Shown: positions 1 through 11,299 of the stretch, in pieces
Layout: each line of letters begins with the position of its first letter
Numbering within the stretch: the first letter of the stretch is position 1
Assembly: GCF_047948215.1 (NCBI RefSeq)
Contig: NC_134455.1
Location: 151,634,575 to 151,698,574 of the forward strand
Direction of reading: 5' to 3'
Length of the DNA stretch: 64,000 nucleotides
From: Lycorma delicatula
Taxonomy: Eukaryota > Arthropoda > Insecta > Hemiptera > Fulgoridae
Notes under the pieces: model-generated
Databases searched by the model: none
What the model was told of the DNA's origin: nothing
The model's input: the letters and a program-made list of their open reading frames with translations, nothing else
Position numbers and translations under genes: made by a program

Positions 1-570
1 TTACTGTTATTATACTTACATATAACATTAATATTAAAGAGATTATGTTTACAAGAGCCTGTCTAAAAATAGATCAGTTTGAGTAACTCACAAAGTCACT
101 AGATATTCTACTCTTATGTTGGAAATATATTCTTAATACTATTACAATTTCAAATTCAATGCATTTTTGAAGAAAAAATTATTAAAAATGTAGCAATAAT
201 TTCAAGTAAACTTCAAAAGTGTAAATATTATTTTTAAATGATTTATTAAATTCATTAAGCACATAATGAAAGAGATTTTACACACAATAAAAGAATAATT
301 AATATAGCTTACTTATTTTTGATATTCCAAAAAAAAAAATAGTGAAAGCGGTGAAAGAAAAATTCTGGATTTATTGCACCACATATTAGTTATGCACCGT
401 ATTACAACTGGTTTGTATCTTGGTTATAAACATTTAAAGTCTGAGCCTCATAGGTCTAAATATTTTTTAAATAAAAATGTGCATAATCATGCTTGTAGTT
501 TACAAAAGTTTTTCATTGTCCACAATGAAAAAAAAAATAGGTAAATACCAATAATAAATAAAATACTCAC
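1..570 (-). other. Intron sequence after exon 5; nothing recognised
   Basis: AT-rich sequence with no open frame of note, no splice-bounded exon and no repeat match to other parts of the window. Confidence 0.6.
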
Positions 571-735
571 AAAAGGCTTTGGCAAGTGCTAAGTTGCTTA
601 TAAGAGCTATGAGTGGGACAACTATCAGTCCAGATCCAAGGTACGATACCATATCAACAAAATCCATTTTCTCTCCAGTAACAACAGTTGTCGTTGGTGG
701 TAACTTTACTTTTGGTAACCCGGAGACAATATTAC
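571..735 (-). CDS. SLC26-type transporter, fifth coding exon (residues 261-314; codons split at both ends)
   Basis: The 165-nt exon has acceptor CCTTTTTTAG|GT and donor CTTTT|GTGAGT, in and out in phase 1. It encodes N-I-V-S-G-L-P-K-V-K-L-P-P, a polar loop with T-T-T-V-V-T-G-E-K, then Y-L-G-S-G-L-I-V-V-P-L-I-A-L-I-S-N-L-A-L-A-K-A-F. The G-L-P-x-x-x-L-P-P start and the A-I/L-A-K-A-F end are standard SLC26 landmarks; the following exon usually begins a D-x-x-Q-E-x-x-A-L-G-x-x-N segment. No such exon is present in 1-570, so it lies beyond the left edge. The plus-strand 62-codon ORF over the same bases is only its shadow. Confidence 0.92.
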
Positions 736-1309
736 CTAAAAAGGATGAAAAACAAATTATTTATTGAAATCATGAATATTCAGATACACATGAAAAAATT
801 TTATTTTTGTAACAATTTTCCTACATTAATGAATTAAAAATATGAAATATCATTATCTTTCGACTTATATTTCTTTGTTTCTGGCTTTACTTAACAGAAA
901 TTGACGAATGGAACCTGAGTTTTATATTTTCTGCACTTTTATTTATAACTATTCACAAAAAATAAGATAAAGAATGCATCATCATCAAATACTCTGAGGT
1001 ATGTGCAAATTAAGTGAAGAAACAATAATTAAAATTGAAATAAAAATTGTAACCAAGACCAAAATTATAGTTGTAATACCAATTTATCATAAGTCCATTA
1101 ATCATTTAAAATAATTAGTATTAATAAACTGTGAAAGAGATCATAAAATTTTACAACATTAAAATGAAAAAAACTTTTCATGTTCTTTTTTACATACTTC
1201 ACAGATATTCATTCAATATCTATCTTTGCAGATAAGGGAAATAATTATACAGTACTTTTTGCCCTGTACAAATATGATAATGTCAACTTCAATGAGTGTT
1301 ACAGCATTA

Positions 1310-2105
1310 GTGATTTAGTTTTGAAGTTCCATAAGATCAGGAGGAAGTAGGGGCACAAAAACAGTATTCTTCATTAATCCCCTGTAAGTAAAATCATGAT
1401 ATGAGATCCAGTGATCGGGGCAGCACTATATTAATAATTCTTAGTCATTAGTTGTACATCATATCCAGCATTATCGTAAGGTTTCATTGAGATACCATCA
1501 TACTTGGTTTTGGTGATGGAGCAGATCTTGATAGATCTAATTGCCCATGTATTCATTAAGTTGAAACATCAGACAGTTTTCCCAGATGTCCAAGTATATA
1601 TTTCCTGGGACATTAGCCTCTACAACAGTATGCAGCACATACATGTTGACCTTTGAAACAATACTAAACACATTCGTGCATATGTTAATTAGCCAAATGG
1701 GAATCTTTTGTCTTCCTTAATACACTCCAGTGGTTCAGTCCCAAACAAATATAAAGCTGCTTCAGTATTATAGTTTAGCAATTTTATGAAACCAATAACT
1801 TCACATTTCTCCAGCATTTTTTTTACATAAATGAAGACAAGTGAAAGCCTCCAGTTGCTCTCTTACATAGAGTTCACCAAATTGTTAGTTGTAAGACACC
1901 AAACTTTAGGCTGGCATACGTAGTGCACATGCAGGGAAGTTAGGTATGTAGACTTGTCTAATATGATTCATTTGAATTCACATGGAGTATTTTACTTAAA
2001 TCTGGATGTTTCAACCAAGGAGTCTTCGTTGCAAAAGTTTTCATATCACATCATGATACTGTTGTACATCAGTGTGTCATTCTAAAATTCTTCTCAAAAT
2101 CATTG
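1310..2105 (-). pseudogene. Degenerate Tc1/mariner-superfamily transposase relic inside intron 4
   Basis: There is no ORF, but several minus-strand frames carry recognisable blocks in the right order. About 1560-1690 reads V-E-A-N-V-P-G-N-I-Y-L-D-I-W-E-N and F-Q-L-N-E, like the E-A-T-V-T-G-x-S-Y-L-D-M-L block that precedes the second catalytic Asp in insect Tc1/mariner-type proteins. About 1500-1560 is a decayed Q-D-G-A-P-P-H-W region. About 1330-1430 reads P-R-S-L-D-L-I-S-stop-F-Y-L-Q-G-L-M-K-N-T-V-F-V-P-P-L-P, matching the usual P-R-S-P-D-L-T-P-x-D-F-F-L-W-G and V-Y-V-P-P-L-P ending. Multiple stops and frameshifts show it is long dead. TIRs were not identified. Confidence 0.65.
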
Positions 2106-2420
2106 CTCCACTGAAAAAATGTCATTGTTTTGAATATTCTAACACATATAATGCTACCTCATGTGGTTATTTTTATTGCTATATCCACCTATATAGCTAA
2201 AAGCAGAGCAATTATGTGTATACAATTTTCTTACAAGTAAATTGAAGATCTAATCTTTATTTTATTATAATAAAGTTTTGTTTAAAATATTTGTTTTATA
2301 ATTTGTGATTGGTAACAACGTAATTGTTACACAGACATATATATCCTGGTTATGTCATTTTATTTGCAGTTTCATAACAAAAGCATAAATTATAATAAAC
2401 AAGTAAATTAAATTTCATAC

Positions 2421-2589
2421 CTGTCAGTGTAAATGGAGTAATGTTTAAATTATGTTTAAAATAATATGATAGTGATGAGCAAATCACCACAACGAGAGCA
2501 TTACGTCCAGTAGAGATGAACCAACACAATCGTTTCAGCTGCTGTGACCTGGTCGAATTTTTTAAATTAAAATTTATACTGTTCAATTT
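2421..2589 (-). CDS. SLC26-type transporter, fourth coding exon (residues 204-259 plus one base)
   Basis: The 169-nt exon has acceptor TTGTTAACAG, enters in phase 0, and has donor ACAG|GTATGA leaving in phase 1. It encodes a polar, K/N/S-rich cytosolic loop (residues about 204-222), then L-C-W-F-I-S-T-G-R-N-A-L-V-V-V-I-C-S-S-L-S-Y-Y. The T-G-R-N-A-x-V-V motif is typical of SLC26A11-like transporters. A short extracellular-type loop follows, with N-I-T-P-F-T-L-T-G containing one N-x-T sequon. The split Gly260 is completed by exon 5. Confidence 0.9.
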
Positions 2590-3518
2590 CTGTTAACAAA
2601 TTATTAATAAGACATATAAAAATAATGTTAAAACTAATTTTTTACATTTATAAAAATAGTGAAACTCATGATATAATACAAACAGAAATCAAAAATTGAT
2701 AGAATTTTCAGAATCACTTTTTTCTAGCTCTAATAAATTTTATGATAAGGGTTATCACATTTGAATAAGAATAAAAGAATGCCTCTCATATTCAAACTCT
2801 AAATTATTTATTAAAAATAAAGAGAAGAAAAAAGTAATTTTCTTCAACCTTTAACACCGAGTTCATAACTATTGAACTTGACAGTACAACGATGACGTAC
2901 CTCAGAAACAATCAAGACAAATAGAGCTGAATCAAATGTAATGATTAGGTACCATGCAACATTTCATACCTACCTCCTCCAAGACCATTTCATCTTTAGG
3001 ATTCACAATTTATATCAAATAAAAGAAATCCTTTACCAAGCATTCAAGGAACAGCCTAATTCTTATCAATTTTTTAAATTTAATAGTATTGTATTGATAC
3101 TTGCTTAATTAAATATAATTATTTATAGTAGTAACGCATAGATTTATTTTTATTTACCGTATTGTAAAGTGTCAATTTTTATCATGCAAGAGAATATTTT
3201 TCATGGAAAATATGAAGGTCATACAGAAAGTAAAGAATTAGCTATATAATTAATCAGTAATTTTAAAATATTAAATTGGTTCTTTTAACAAAATCTCCCT
3301 TTTTTCTACATGGACACCAATTATTTTTACATACTGTGACCCCCATCATCAGTTCCAGAATGGTACCCCAAAAATTCTTTTAATTTTTGAAGTAAATGAA
3401 AATCAGGGATGGTCGGATCAGAACTGTATGACAGTTGTTCAAATATTACTCAGTCAAGTTTTTGCAACCGTATTTGAGATGTAGCCAAATGTTGGTACAT
3501 ATTACTGTACCTCTCTTT

Positions 3519-3745
3519 CTTTCCTGTTTAGCCTCCGGTAACTACCGTTTAGATAATTCTTCAGAGGATGATATGTATGAGTGTAAATGAAGTGTAATCT
3601 TGTACATTCTCAGTTCGACCATTCCTGAGATGTGTGGTTAATTGAAACCCAACCACCAAAGAACACCGGTATCCACGATCTTGTATTCAAATCCGTGTAA
3701 AAATAACTGGCTTTACTAGGACTTGAACGCTGGAACTCTTTGCGA
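3519..3745 (-). repeat. tRNA-derived SINE, family S-II, head-truncated copy
   Basis: Read on the minus strand, the right end carries a B-box-like CGTTCAAGTCC at about 3720-3732, followed by a body containing ATTTGAATACAAGATCG and a tail ending GGTAGTTACCGGAGGC at 3525-3545. The same body and B-box region recurs at 34555-34690. The tail alone recurs at 16747-16775 and 54422-54460. The A box is missing, so the copy is truncated at its 5' head. The overlapping 99-codon minus ORF is not a gene. Confidence 0.6.
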
Positions 3746-3898
3746 TCTTTTCCGTTCTCACTATCAATGTTCAAAAGTTTTTCTTTATGTTTTAAATAAG
3801 TTAATATCATGTTAGGAAGGATTCTGAAGTCCTTAGTGATCTTCGATTTCTTCCTTAGTCCCTTTTCCACTTCCTTAATCACGGCTACTTTTTCAGCC

Positions 3899-4415
3899 AA
3901 TTCATTCATTCATTGTGTTCTGCCAGTGGCGCAGGTCTTGCCATGGCTGCTCTCCACTTGTTCCTGTTCTGTGCAAGTGATTTTGTTTCCATATATTTTC
4001 CTCTTTCCACAACCCTATCAATTAACTGAAATCTTCTTCCCCTTCCTTTCTTTCCATTTACCAATCATTCAACTGCATCTATTAGTAAGCATTTTCTTTG
4101 CATACAGTGTCCTAGCAGTTCCTTTTCCTGCTCAAAATGGCATTTAACATATTCCTTTCCTCTTCTACTCTTTTCAACACTTCCTCATTTGTTACTCTAT
4201 CTTGCCAACAGATGTTTACCATTTTACACCACACCCACATCTCACTCCCAACGCCTCAATTCGTCGTTGGTCTTCCTTTCTTAAAGTCCACGATTCTACA
4301 CCATAAAGCATAACATTCCAAATAAAACATCTTGCCAATCTCTTCCTCAAATCTATTCCTCTTGGCTTGGAAGACGACATTGTACCACAATTCAATCTCA
4401 AAAAAAGAACCTTCA
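3899..4415 (-). mobile_element. RTE-type LINE, 5'-truncated 3' end
   Basis: The minus strand encodes the C-terminal end of an RTE-type reverse transcriptase: K-R-L-A-R-C-F-I-W-N-V-M-L-Y-G-V-E-S-W-T-L-R-K-E-D then R-R-I-E-A-L. This is the usual Y-G-x-E-x-W-T-L-R-K block. It is followed by a 3' tail ending in a short CATT repeat at 3900-3912, as RTE elements often do. It is about 50-60% alike by eye to 5325-5780, the 3' end of the longer copy described next. It begins abruptly at about 4415, which is 5' truncation. Confidence 0.7.
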
Positions 4416-4419
4416 AAGA

Positions 4420-5165
4420 ATAAACAAAATACAGTACATACTGTATTGTAGATTGCCACGTAACAAGGAAATCACTACATGCACTACAATACAGGAGGTT
4501 TCTCTAATGTGACTAGACAGGAATTGCAAAACAAATGCGGGGTATAGATGGGTTGTAAAGAAGTGTAGGTGGAGAGGATACTGACCTCAGAAGTGGCCTG
4601 GCAGGGTAAGTTGACAGGGCCGTAACAGCATTCCAATGGTGTTATAGACAGAAAAAGTTCAAAGTAACCAAATCTGTATTTGAATTACCCACAATATTTT
4701 AACATAGTTTAGATACAAAATGCTAGGGAGCAAGCAAAAAATTTGAACTAAAGACAATTTTGAATTATATAAGTTTGAATTAGGTTCCACTGAAACAGCT
4801 TTCTGATAATTATTTTGATCAAGCAATTGAAGTACTTTAAAATAGTTATCCTTCAGAGTTATTCAGTTGAAAACTGAAGTAAAATTTTGTTGGAGGAAAA
4901 TGTTCATTTAGATTAATAAATTTTAATCCCTTCCCAAAACAGTACTCAATGTAGCAAAATACAGGAACCAAGGTTATATTTATCATAATTTATACTTTCA
5001 AAATCTGTTTTAAATGAAATCATAACTATTCTGGTTTTCAAGAAATCACTATTTAAATTTTATTGTTAGGTCTGGCAAAGAGCATGCCCATAACTTAGTA
5101 TAATGGTTACTTCTCTATCAAAACTTGAATATAAAGATGCACTATAAATAATATTCATGTATATA
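4420..5165. other. Intronic sequence between LINE and SINE; nothing recognised
   Basis: No open frame, repeat match or motif was recognised here. Confidence 0.5.
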
Positions 5166-5169
5166 ATGT

Positions 5170-5300
5170 TGATCTCTGTGGTGGAGTGGTAACATCTTGA
5201 CCTTTCATCCAGAGGTCCCATGTTCAAATCCTGATCAGACATGGCATTTTTTCATACACTGAAAAATTCTATTTCCATATCCCACACACAAGCATCAAGC
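5170..5300 (+). repeat. tRNA-derived SINE, family S-I
   Basis: Has a perfect A-box match TGGTGGAGTGG at 5179-5189 and a B-box-like TGTTCAAATCC at 5221-5231, 42 bp apart as in a tRNA gene. It continues into GATCAGACATGGCATTTTTTC, a non-tRNA body shared in reverse at 31530-31650 and degenerately at 20660-20760. It does not fold as a complete tRNA, so it is a SINE head and not a tRNA gene. Confidence 0.65.
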
Positions 5301-5324
5301 ATATATGGCAATATCATCATTCAT

Positions 5325-7330
5325 GCATAGTGATCTACCATTAGGGCAAGTCCTGCACGGCTGTTGCTCTCCACCATGTTCTACTTTTTGCTAACCTCTT
5401 TGTTTCAGCATATTTTCCATAATCCCACCATCATTTGAAATTTCTTCCCTCTTCTTCCTTTCATTTCATTTATCAAGCCTTCTATTGCATCCACTAATAA
5501 ATACCTTCTTCTCATATAATGTCCTAACCAGTTCCTTTTCCTGCATTCAATCACATTTACCATCTTCCTGTTCTCTCCAATTTTCCTTAATACTTCTTCA
5601 TTTGTTACATAGTCTTACTATCTGACATTTATCATTCTGCACCACATCCACATCTCAGAAGCCTCAATTTGTTTTCTATCTGCCTTTCTCATCGTCCACA
5701 TTTCAGCTACATAGAGCATCACACTCCAAATAAAGCATTCCATTAATCTCTTCCGTAACCTAAGTTTAACTCTATATAGCAGTCTTCCCTTCTTTAAATG
5801 CCTGTTTTATTCTTGTTTTAATTTCTACTCCACAAGTAAGGACATCATTTATGAAGCTCCCTAAGTACTGAAAGTTCTTCACCTGCTCTAAAACTTCATT
5901 TCCTATCTTAATCTCAATCCTTTCCTCTTTTCCAGCTAATACCATACATTTTGTTTTCATTTTGTTAATCCTCATATCCTGACTTTTGCAAGCTTCATTT
6001 AAGTCATTAAGATTTCATTTAATTTACTTGGGCTCTCCACTAGTACTGCCGTATGATCAGCAAAATGTATACATTCTATTCTTCTTCCCCTGACCTTTAT
6101 TCCTCTTTCCCATTCAGACAGCATTTAAGACACCATTCAGACAGCATATATACTAAATAGCGTTGATGACATGCAGCATTCCTGCCTTACCCCCCTTCCA
6201 ATCACTATTCTTCCTGTCATTTTATCAACTACCTTCACTTTTATTCTCAGGTTATAGTACAGCTCTTTTATCAGATGTCTCTCTTTCCAGTCAATTTCTT
6301 CTTTTCCAAAATTAGCAGTAATTTATTCCATCTAACTCATCAAATTCCTTTTCTATGTATCCCTCTTAGCAGCTCTATAGCGTCCCTTAATCCAACACCT
6401 CTTCCAAACCCATACTGTTCTTCCTCAATAATGCCATTCAATTTATTGTATATCCTCTTATTTAGAATCCTTAAGTATACTCTTAGTTACATATGATATT
6501 AGTCTAATAGTTACATGTTCTTCAAAGTTTGTATTTTTTTTTCTTTTCTATTGGTACCATTATGTTGTATCCTAAAAGTCTTCCGACCGCTATTCTTCCA
6601 AGTATTGTATTCCATTGCCCAGATCTAGCAATAACAATTCCCGTCTCTTCTACTATTTTGAATAGTTCAATTGCTATTTCATCACATCCCTCAGCTTTTC
6701 CTTTTCTCATCATTTTAATTGCCTCATTTATTTCAGTTTTTAATATACAATACCCTTTTTGATCTTCATGAACATTGTACTCTTTTTCCACTCATGTACC
6801 TATTTCTCTTGGCTTTTCTCCCAACACATATAAATCCGCCCTATATTCTTTACATCTTCTTTTAACCCCTCCTTCTCATTAAGTGTTCCCCCATCCTTTG
6901 CCTCTATCTGATATATTTTTTTCACCCATTTCTCTTTACAAACTATTTCTGAATTTTTTTTATACATTAGCTCATATTTCCCTTCTTTTTCCAAATTTTC
7001 TATCATTGTACATTTTTCCTCAAGCCACTTTTCCTTAGCTTTCTCAGTTTCCCTTCTTAGTTCATTATTCAACCTTCTATATTCCCTTCTACCTTCTTCT
7101 GTTTGTAAATTTTTCCACTTCCTCCTTTCATTCATCTTGTCTAACATTTTACTTGTAACCCACTCTCTTTGTATTCTGTTTCTGTTTTTAAACCCTGTCG
7201 TCTCTTTTGCTACTTCCTTTAAACTTGTTAATTTTCATCCATTTATCATCTGCATTACTTGGTTTATCTCCTATCTCATTTTTTTCAGCATCACTTTTCC
7301 ATTTCCTGTTTACTTACTGTTTATTTACTG
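5325..7330 (-). mobile_element. RTE-type LINE, 5'-truncated, reverse transcriptase with dead catalytic motif
   Basis: The minus strand carries, in order: a K/E-rich linker (7147-6800, M-L-D-K-M-N-E-R-R-K-W-K-N); RT entry (6791-6522, E-I-N-E-A-I-K-M-M-R-K-G-K-A-E-G-C-D-E-I); a V-R-Q-E-C-C-M-S-S-T-L-F-S-I-Y block at about 6210-6150, equivalent to G-V-R-Q-G-C-x-L-S-P-x-L-F; the catalytic box at about 6065-6055, which reads F-A-D-H instead of F-A-D-D; then I-N-K-M-K-T-K-C-M-V and F-Q-Y-L-G-S (5975-5772); and the C-terminal W-T/R-R block down to about 5560. The endonuclease is absent. The F-A-D-D to F-A-D-H change, the stops and the frameshifts mark it as a non-functional copy lying inside an SLC26 intron. 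Confidence 0.8.
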
Positions 7331-7459
7331 TTTACTGTTCTCTTAGCTTCTCCACATTATAGTAATCTCTTCTCCTGCCACTCCCAATACAATTAGTAAT
7401 AATTTTATAATTTGTATATGCAGGGAGCTGTGGGGAGACTAATCAGCAGGAACAAGTTA

Positions 7460-7757
7460 TTACTTCTACTTTGAAACAAAAAATCAGTGCTAATTCAGAT
7501 GTATAAGAAGACAAAGCCACTACTCGTCCACAAAATCTGATTTGCTAGTAAGTACTGAAGGGTCACAGATGAGAATTGCGGTGAGTCCAAAGACACTAAA
7601 AGTTGAAACCACATTTTCTTTTGAAAGCTTAGCTAGTTTTCAAGCTAACACAGGATCATATAATACAATGAAAAAAATTATTAATTTCTTGAGGTGTAAC
7701 ATTGGTAGAATGTCCATACCTGCACATTACAAAAATCATATGACTAAAAGTTGAACA
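7460..7757 (+). pseudogene. Possible fragment of an unidentified repeat-encoded protein
   Basis: A 70-codon frame (7542-7754, L-L-V-S-T-E-G-S-Q-M-R-I-A-V at the start) has a more balanced, protein-like composition than surrounding ORFs, with T-T-F-S-F-E-S-L-A and F-L-R-C-N-I-G-R. I do not recognise the family. No splice sites or start context support a host gene, and it sits inside an antisense intron, so a mobile-element remnant is the more likely source. Confidence 0.25.
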
Positions 7758-7902
7758 CAAAGAGTATATATGAATTTGAAATTGAAAAAGCAGCTAATGT
7801 TGCTGAGACCATTAGATAATTTTGAAAGAGGTTTTAAGATGTACAGATAGGAGAGTTATATACATATTTTCATCAGACCTCTTCTCTTTTTTATAACTTT
7901 TT

Positions 7903-8466
7903 GTAGGACTTTTGTAACATCTAGTTGTGCACCTCTCCCTTTGATTGCAATCAACTGGACCAAAAGTATCCAGGAAAAGCCCAAAATCCAAACAATTTGG
8001 ATTTTGGACTTTTTCATAAATACCGTAATAAGCTCTCATTGAGAGCTTTTCAACAATATATCATAAGTGGTTCTTATTTTCATTGATTCCAGAGTTATAG
8101 CCAAATAAAATTCTAATTAATGAAATATCTGGTCTTATGAGGGGAAGGCACATTCGTTCAAATCTAACTTCACTTCCTTTTCTTATTTTAACTTTTTTTT
8201 TAATTTAAATATATTGATTATGATTATATTGATTATTGAATATATTGAGGTTAATAATTATTAACCTCCGATTGTAAAAAAAATTACAATAAATAATAAC
8301 AATATAATTAAATAATAACAATAACAATTCAATAATAACAATAAAAAAATTTGAAAAAATATCATTAGTTATTAATGAAATAAAATTTTATGTACTTCTC
8401 ATTTTAAAAAAAATGTGTATATGTAATTTAATAGGTGTACAAGGAAATCATTTGGTGTCCACATCA
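7903..8466 (-). repeat. R-A repeat, copy 1 (3'-truncated)
   Basis: Read on the minus strand it starts GATGTGGACACCAAATGATT at 8465 and runs through the family's shared blocks: TTCCTTGTACACC, the AACCTC-TTATTAAT stretch, GAAAAGCTCTCAATG, GTGCACAACTAGATGTTAC. It stops at about 7903, before the distal third that other copies have. Copies 2-5 are at 17926, 23872, 51902 and 63191. Confidence 0.75.
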
Positions 8467-8929
8467 GATTTTTTTGTATTAATTCTGTTACATTAGAAAG
8501 CTGAACTGAAAAAAAATTGCCAATAGAAGAATTACTCAATCTTCTTCTTAGAAATAACATATGAATTTAAAATAATACCATATTTATTGAAGTTTTATAT
8601 TCTGATTATATCTCAGTAATCTGTTACATGATTTAACAAAGTTGAGTGAACTTGTTCCTGTATAATAAAAAACAACTTCATCATGATTCAAAAAATTGCA
8701 AGGAACCTAAATTCATAATACACAGTCAAAATAAAAATATCTCTCTTATAAATCATAATATTTTTTTGTAATTGTTAGTTCTACAAACATTCCATATTCT
8801 CTGATGGAAAATTATGTTGATAACAACATAACTATGAAATTAAGTTAATAATGCAATTTATTAATCACTAAAATGTTAAGCAAAGACATTAAATAAAAAT
8901 AATAATAAAGCAAATAAACTGCATTTCAC
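8467..8929. other. Intronic AT-rich sequence; nothing recognised
   Basis: No exon, repeat or motif was recognised between R-A copy 1 and SLC26 exon 3. Confidence 0.5.
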
Positions 8930-9150
8930 CTTCAATGAAGCAAGTGTTACTATACACATAAAGCCAAGCAAGACATCATATAGTTTAGTTTCAGAATGGT
9001 GATTGAAAAAATTAATCCAAATGTCAATAAATGAATCAGCATTAAAATGCAGTCCACATAAATTTTTTAGTTGAGCAGAAGCTATTATAAGGGCTGCAGC
9101 AGATGTGAATCCAGAAATAACTGGTGTAGAAACAAAATTTACGACAAAAC
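8930..9150 (-). CDS. SLC26-type transporter, third coding exon (residues 131-203; codon 130 split)
   Basis: The 221-nt exon is not an ATG-initiated ORF and was found by reading the minus strand. Acceptor TATGTTTTAG|GT joins the single G of the previous exon to make Gly130. The donor is TTGAAG|GTGAAA in phase 0. The protein reads [24 protein letters not shown] and then [12 protein letters not shown]. This is the highly conserved SLC26 segment with P-V-I-S-G-F-T-S-A and the Q-L-K-x-L-x-G loop. It is followed by an amphipathic stretch and a membrane helix ([12 protein letters not shown]). It has no frameshift or stop. Confidence 0.92.
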
Positions 9151-10611
9151 CTAAAACATATTAAATTTATTTTGTTAAAAGATATTGCACAATTACATTA
9201 ACATATAACTAGCAACATTCATCCATCAATCTTTTCTAGCAATTCATCAGTAAACAGTAGGACAATTCTTCAAGAATTTATTTCAGAATACAGTAATAGA
9301 ATTAACCCTTTGATGATGAATATTAATACCAGTATGTGATTTAGTACTACAACAAGGAAAGCATTAGAACATTAGATCATTTTTAATCTTTTGTTCAAGA
9401 TGACATGATCGTACATTTATTATCTTTTTTATTATATCTAAATTGTAACATTTAGTATTCTTATTTAAAAACTACAAAACTAAGTAGCAACATGGGAAAA
9501 TATTTTTTTTCTTTTGCACATTCATACAGATTTATGATGAATGGTGAATTTATGATGAACCTGTGACATGATGGTATATCCATATTGTATTAATATTGTG
9601 TACAAAATAAATGCGTGATTTTAAGTATATTACAAAATTCTTTAATAAATTAGAATAATGAATTTCTACATGATAAAAGAAATTAATGAAAAATTAACTG
9701 AAGCTGATTAAAAATCTGAGGTTTATTTAAATAGCAAAGAAATTAAAACTGACAAAATTTATGAACATTTACAAAATAATGTTAGGTGATATAAGCATGG
9801 CCTTGTACAGCTGATAATTTTAATCTTGTTTATGTTTTATGATATTTGTAATAATTATTGATATTTATGATATTGTAATAATTTGGATACTTTTGAAAAT
9901 ATTAACTCAACACAAGAACCTAAAAAATTATTATTTTTTTAAAAAATTAAACACAGATTTAGTAAAAAAAATCTTGTTCAAAAACTATCACTTGATAAAT
10001 GTTTCTTCAAGGGATCAATTTTTACTGATGCATTTATTTATTTAGTCTACTATAACTAGAGCTGCAAAATGGAATAGTAAGAGTAATGCTGAATATATGT
10101 TACCTTGTTCTGACCTCCAGCATGGATGCTGAACTCTTGGCTCTCAATGTTGCACTTCCACATTGAGCTAAAATTTCTTCACAAAACATATGTGTTTCAA
10201 GTGATCCAAAATCTGCTTCAATAATGATACTTAAGAATTATCAGCTAAACAAGTCACAGACATCAGACTTATCAGCTAAACAAGAAATTTACAGACTCTT
10301 GGAGAGGAATGGTGTAAATAATTCAAGTTCCAACAGACATCAGGTCAGTATGATGTAGTGACTAACAAGAATGAAGTAGAACAATGGAATTGGCTATGGT
10401 ATATTCCATTATAAAAATTAACTATCTTAATGAGTCTCAATGAATCAACTCATTGGTTTCAAAGTCTAATCATCCACTGTATGATATTATGATTGACATC
10501 AATTCAGTTGTAGAATTGTTAAATGCAGTGACCATACAATACTATACTTTAATATAATTTTGAAATGAAAACATCATTATCTGCTAAGTTACATATCATG
10601 TATGCCACAGT

Positions 10612-10644
<33 letters not shown>

Positions 10645-11088
10645 GCATGTATATGTATATACATATACAGGTCATGTATGATCTGTACAATTTTTTAACA
10701 ATCTGGTTCTGTAGCTGAAATTGGATTGTTTATTTAAAATTATATTATCAGTAGCAAACAATGAACTAAATTGTTATTTCAGATTTACTATTACTTAAAA
10801 CCTATTTTTAGATTCTATCAAAAACAGGCCACTCTATAAAGCATACAATATTGATTACTTATCTTTTAAGAAATTCTGACCAAAAACCAAACCTTCCAGA
10901 CAACCGTTTCATTTGTTAGAATCAATTGATCTTTAGATCTAGTGAGTGATTTATGATAGTCATCCAACTAGATATTTTGGAAAGGAATAGATTTGCAAAC
11001 ATTGGTGAAATCAATAATTTTTTAAATCATTTTTCTGTCAAAAAGGTGATTAAAAAATTCAGTAAAAAAAAAAAGTTAATTTACTTAC
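9151..11088 (-). other. SLC26 intron 2; low-complexity sequence with a TA microsatellite
   Basis: No coding exon was seen. Contains a TA dinucleotide run at about 10618-10644 flanked by TATGCATGTATATG variants, and a 16-bp direct repeat TTATCAGCTAAACAAG at about 10237 and 10267. The 68-codon ORF at 9839-10045 is AT-driven and unsupported. Confidence 0.6.
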
Positions 11089-11299
11089 CTAGATGAAATA
11101 TTCCACACAAAAGTTCAACAACTCCGACAAGAAATGTAAATAAAACAACTAAATCTACATTATTTCCACCATCACTTATTCCATGGGTATAGTTATAAGT
11201 AAGAAGAGATAAAAGTGCAGTTGGTCCTATAGTAATCTGTCTGGTACTGCCAAAAATAATGTACATCAATATTCCAGCACATCCAGAATACAAGCCATA
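11089..11299 (-). CDS. SLC26-type transporter, second coding exon (residues 60-129 plus one base)
   Basis: The 211-nt exon has acceptor TTACAG and donor CTAG|GTAAGT, leaving in phase 1. It encodes Y-G-L-Y-S-G-C-A-G, a hydrophobic helix, F-G-S-T-R-Q-I-T-I-G-P-T-A-L-L-S-L-L, a short polar loop rich in N, H, G and D, and a second hydrophobic helix ending G-I-F-H-L-G. The F-G-[ST]-S/T-R then G-P-T-A run is the most conserved stretch of SLC26 proteins and lies next to the anion-binding site in the core domain. The R-Q/R-D version is typical of SLC26A11-like proteins. Confidence 0.92.
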
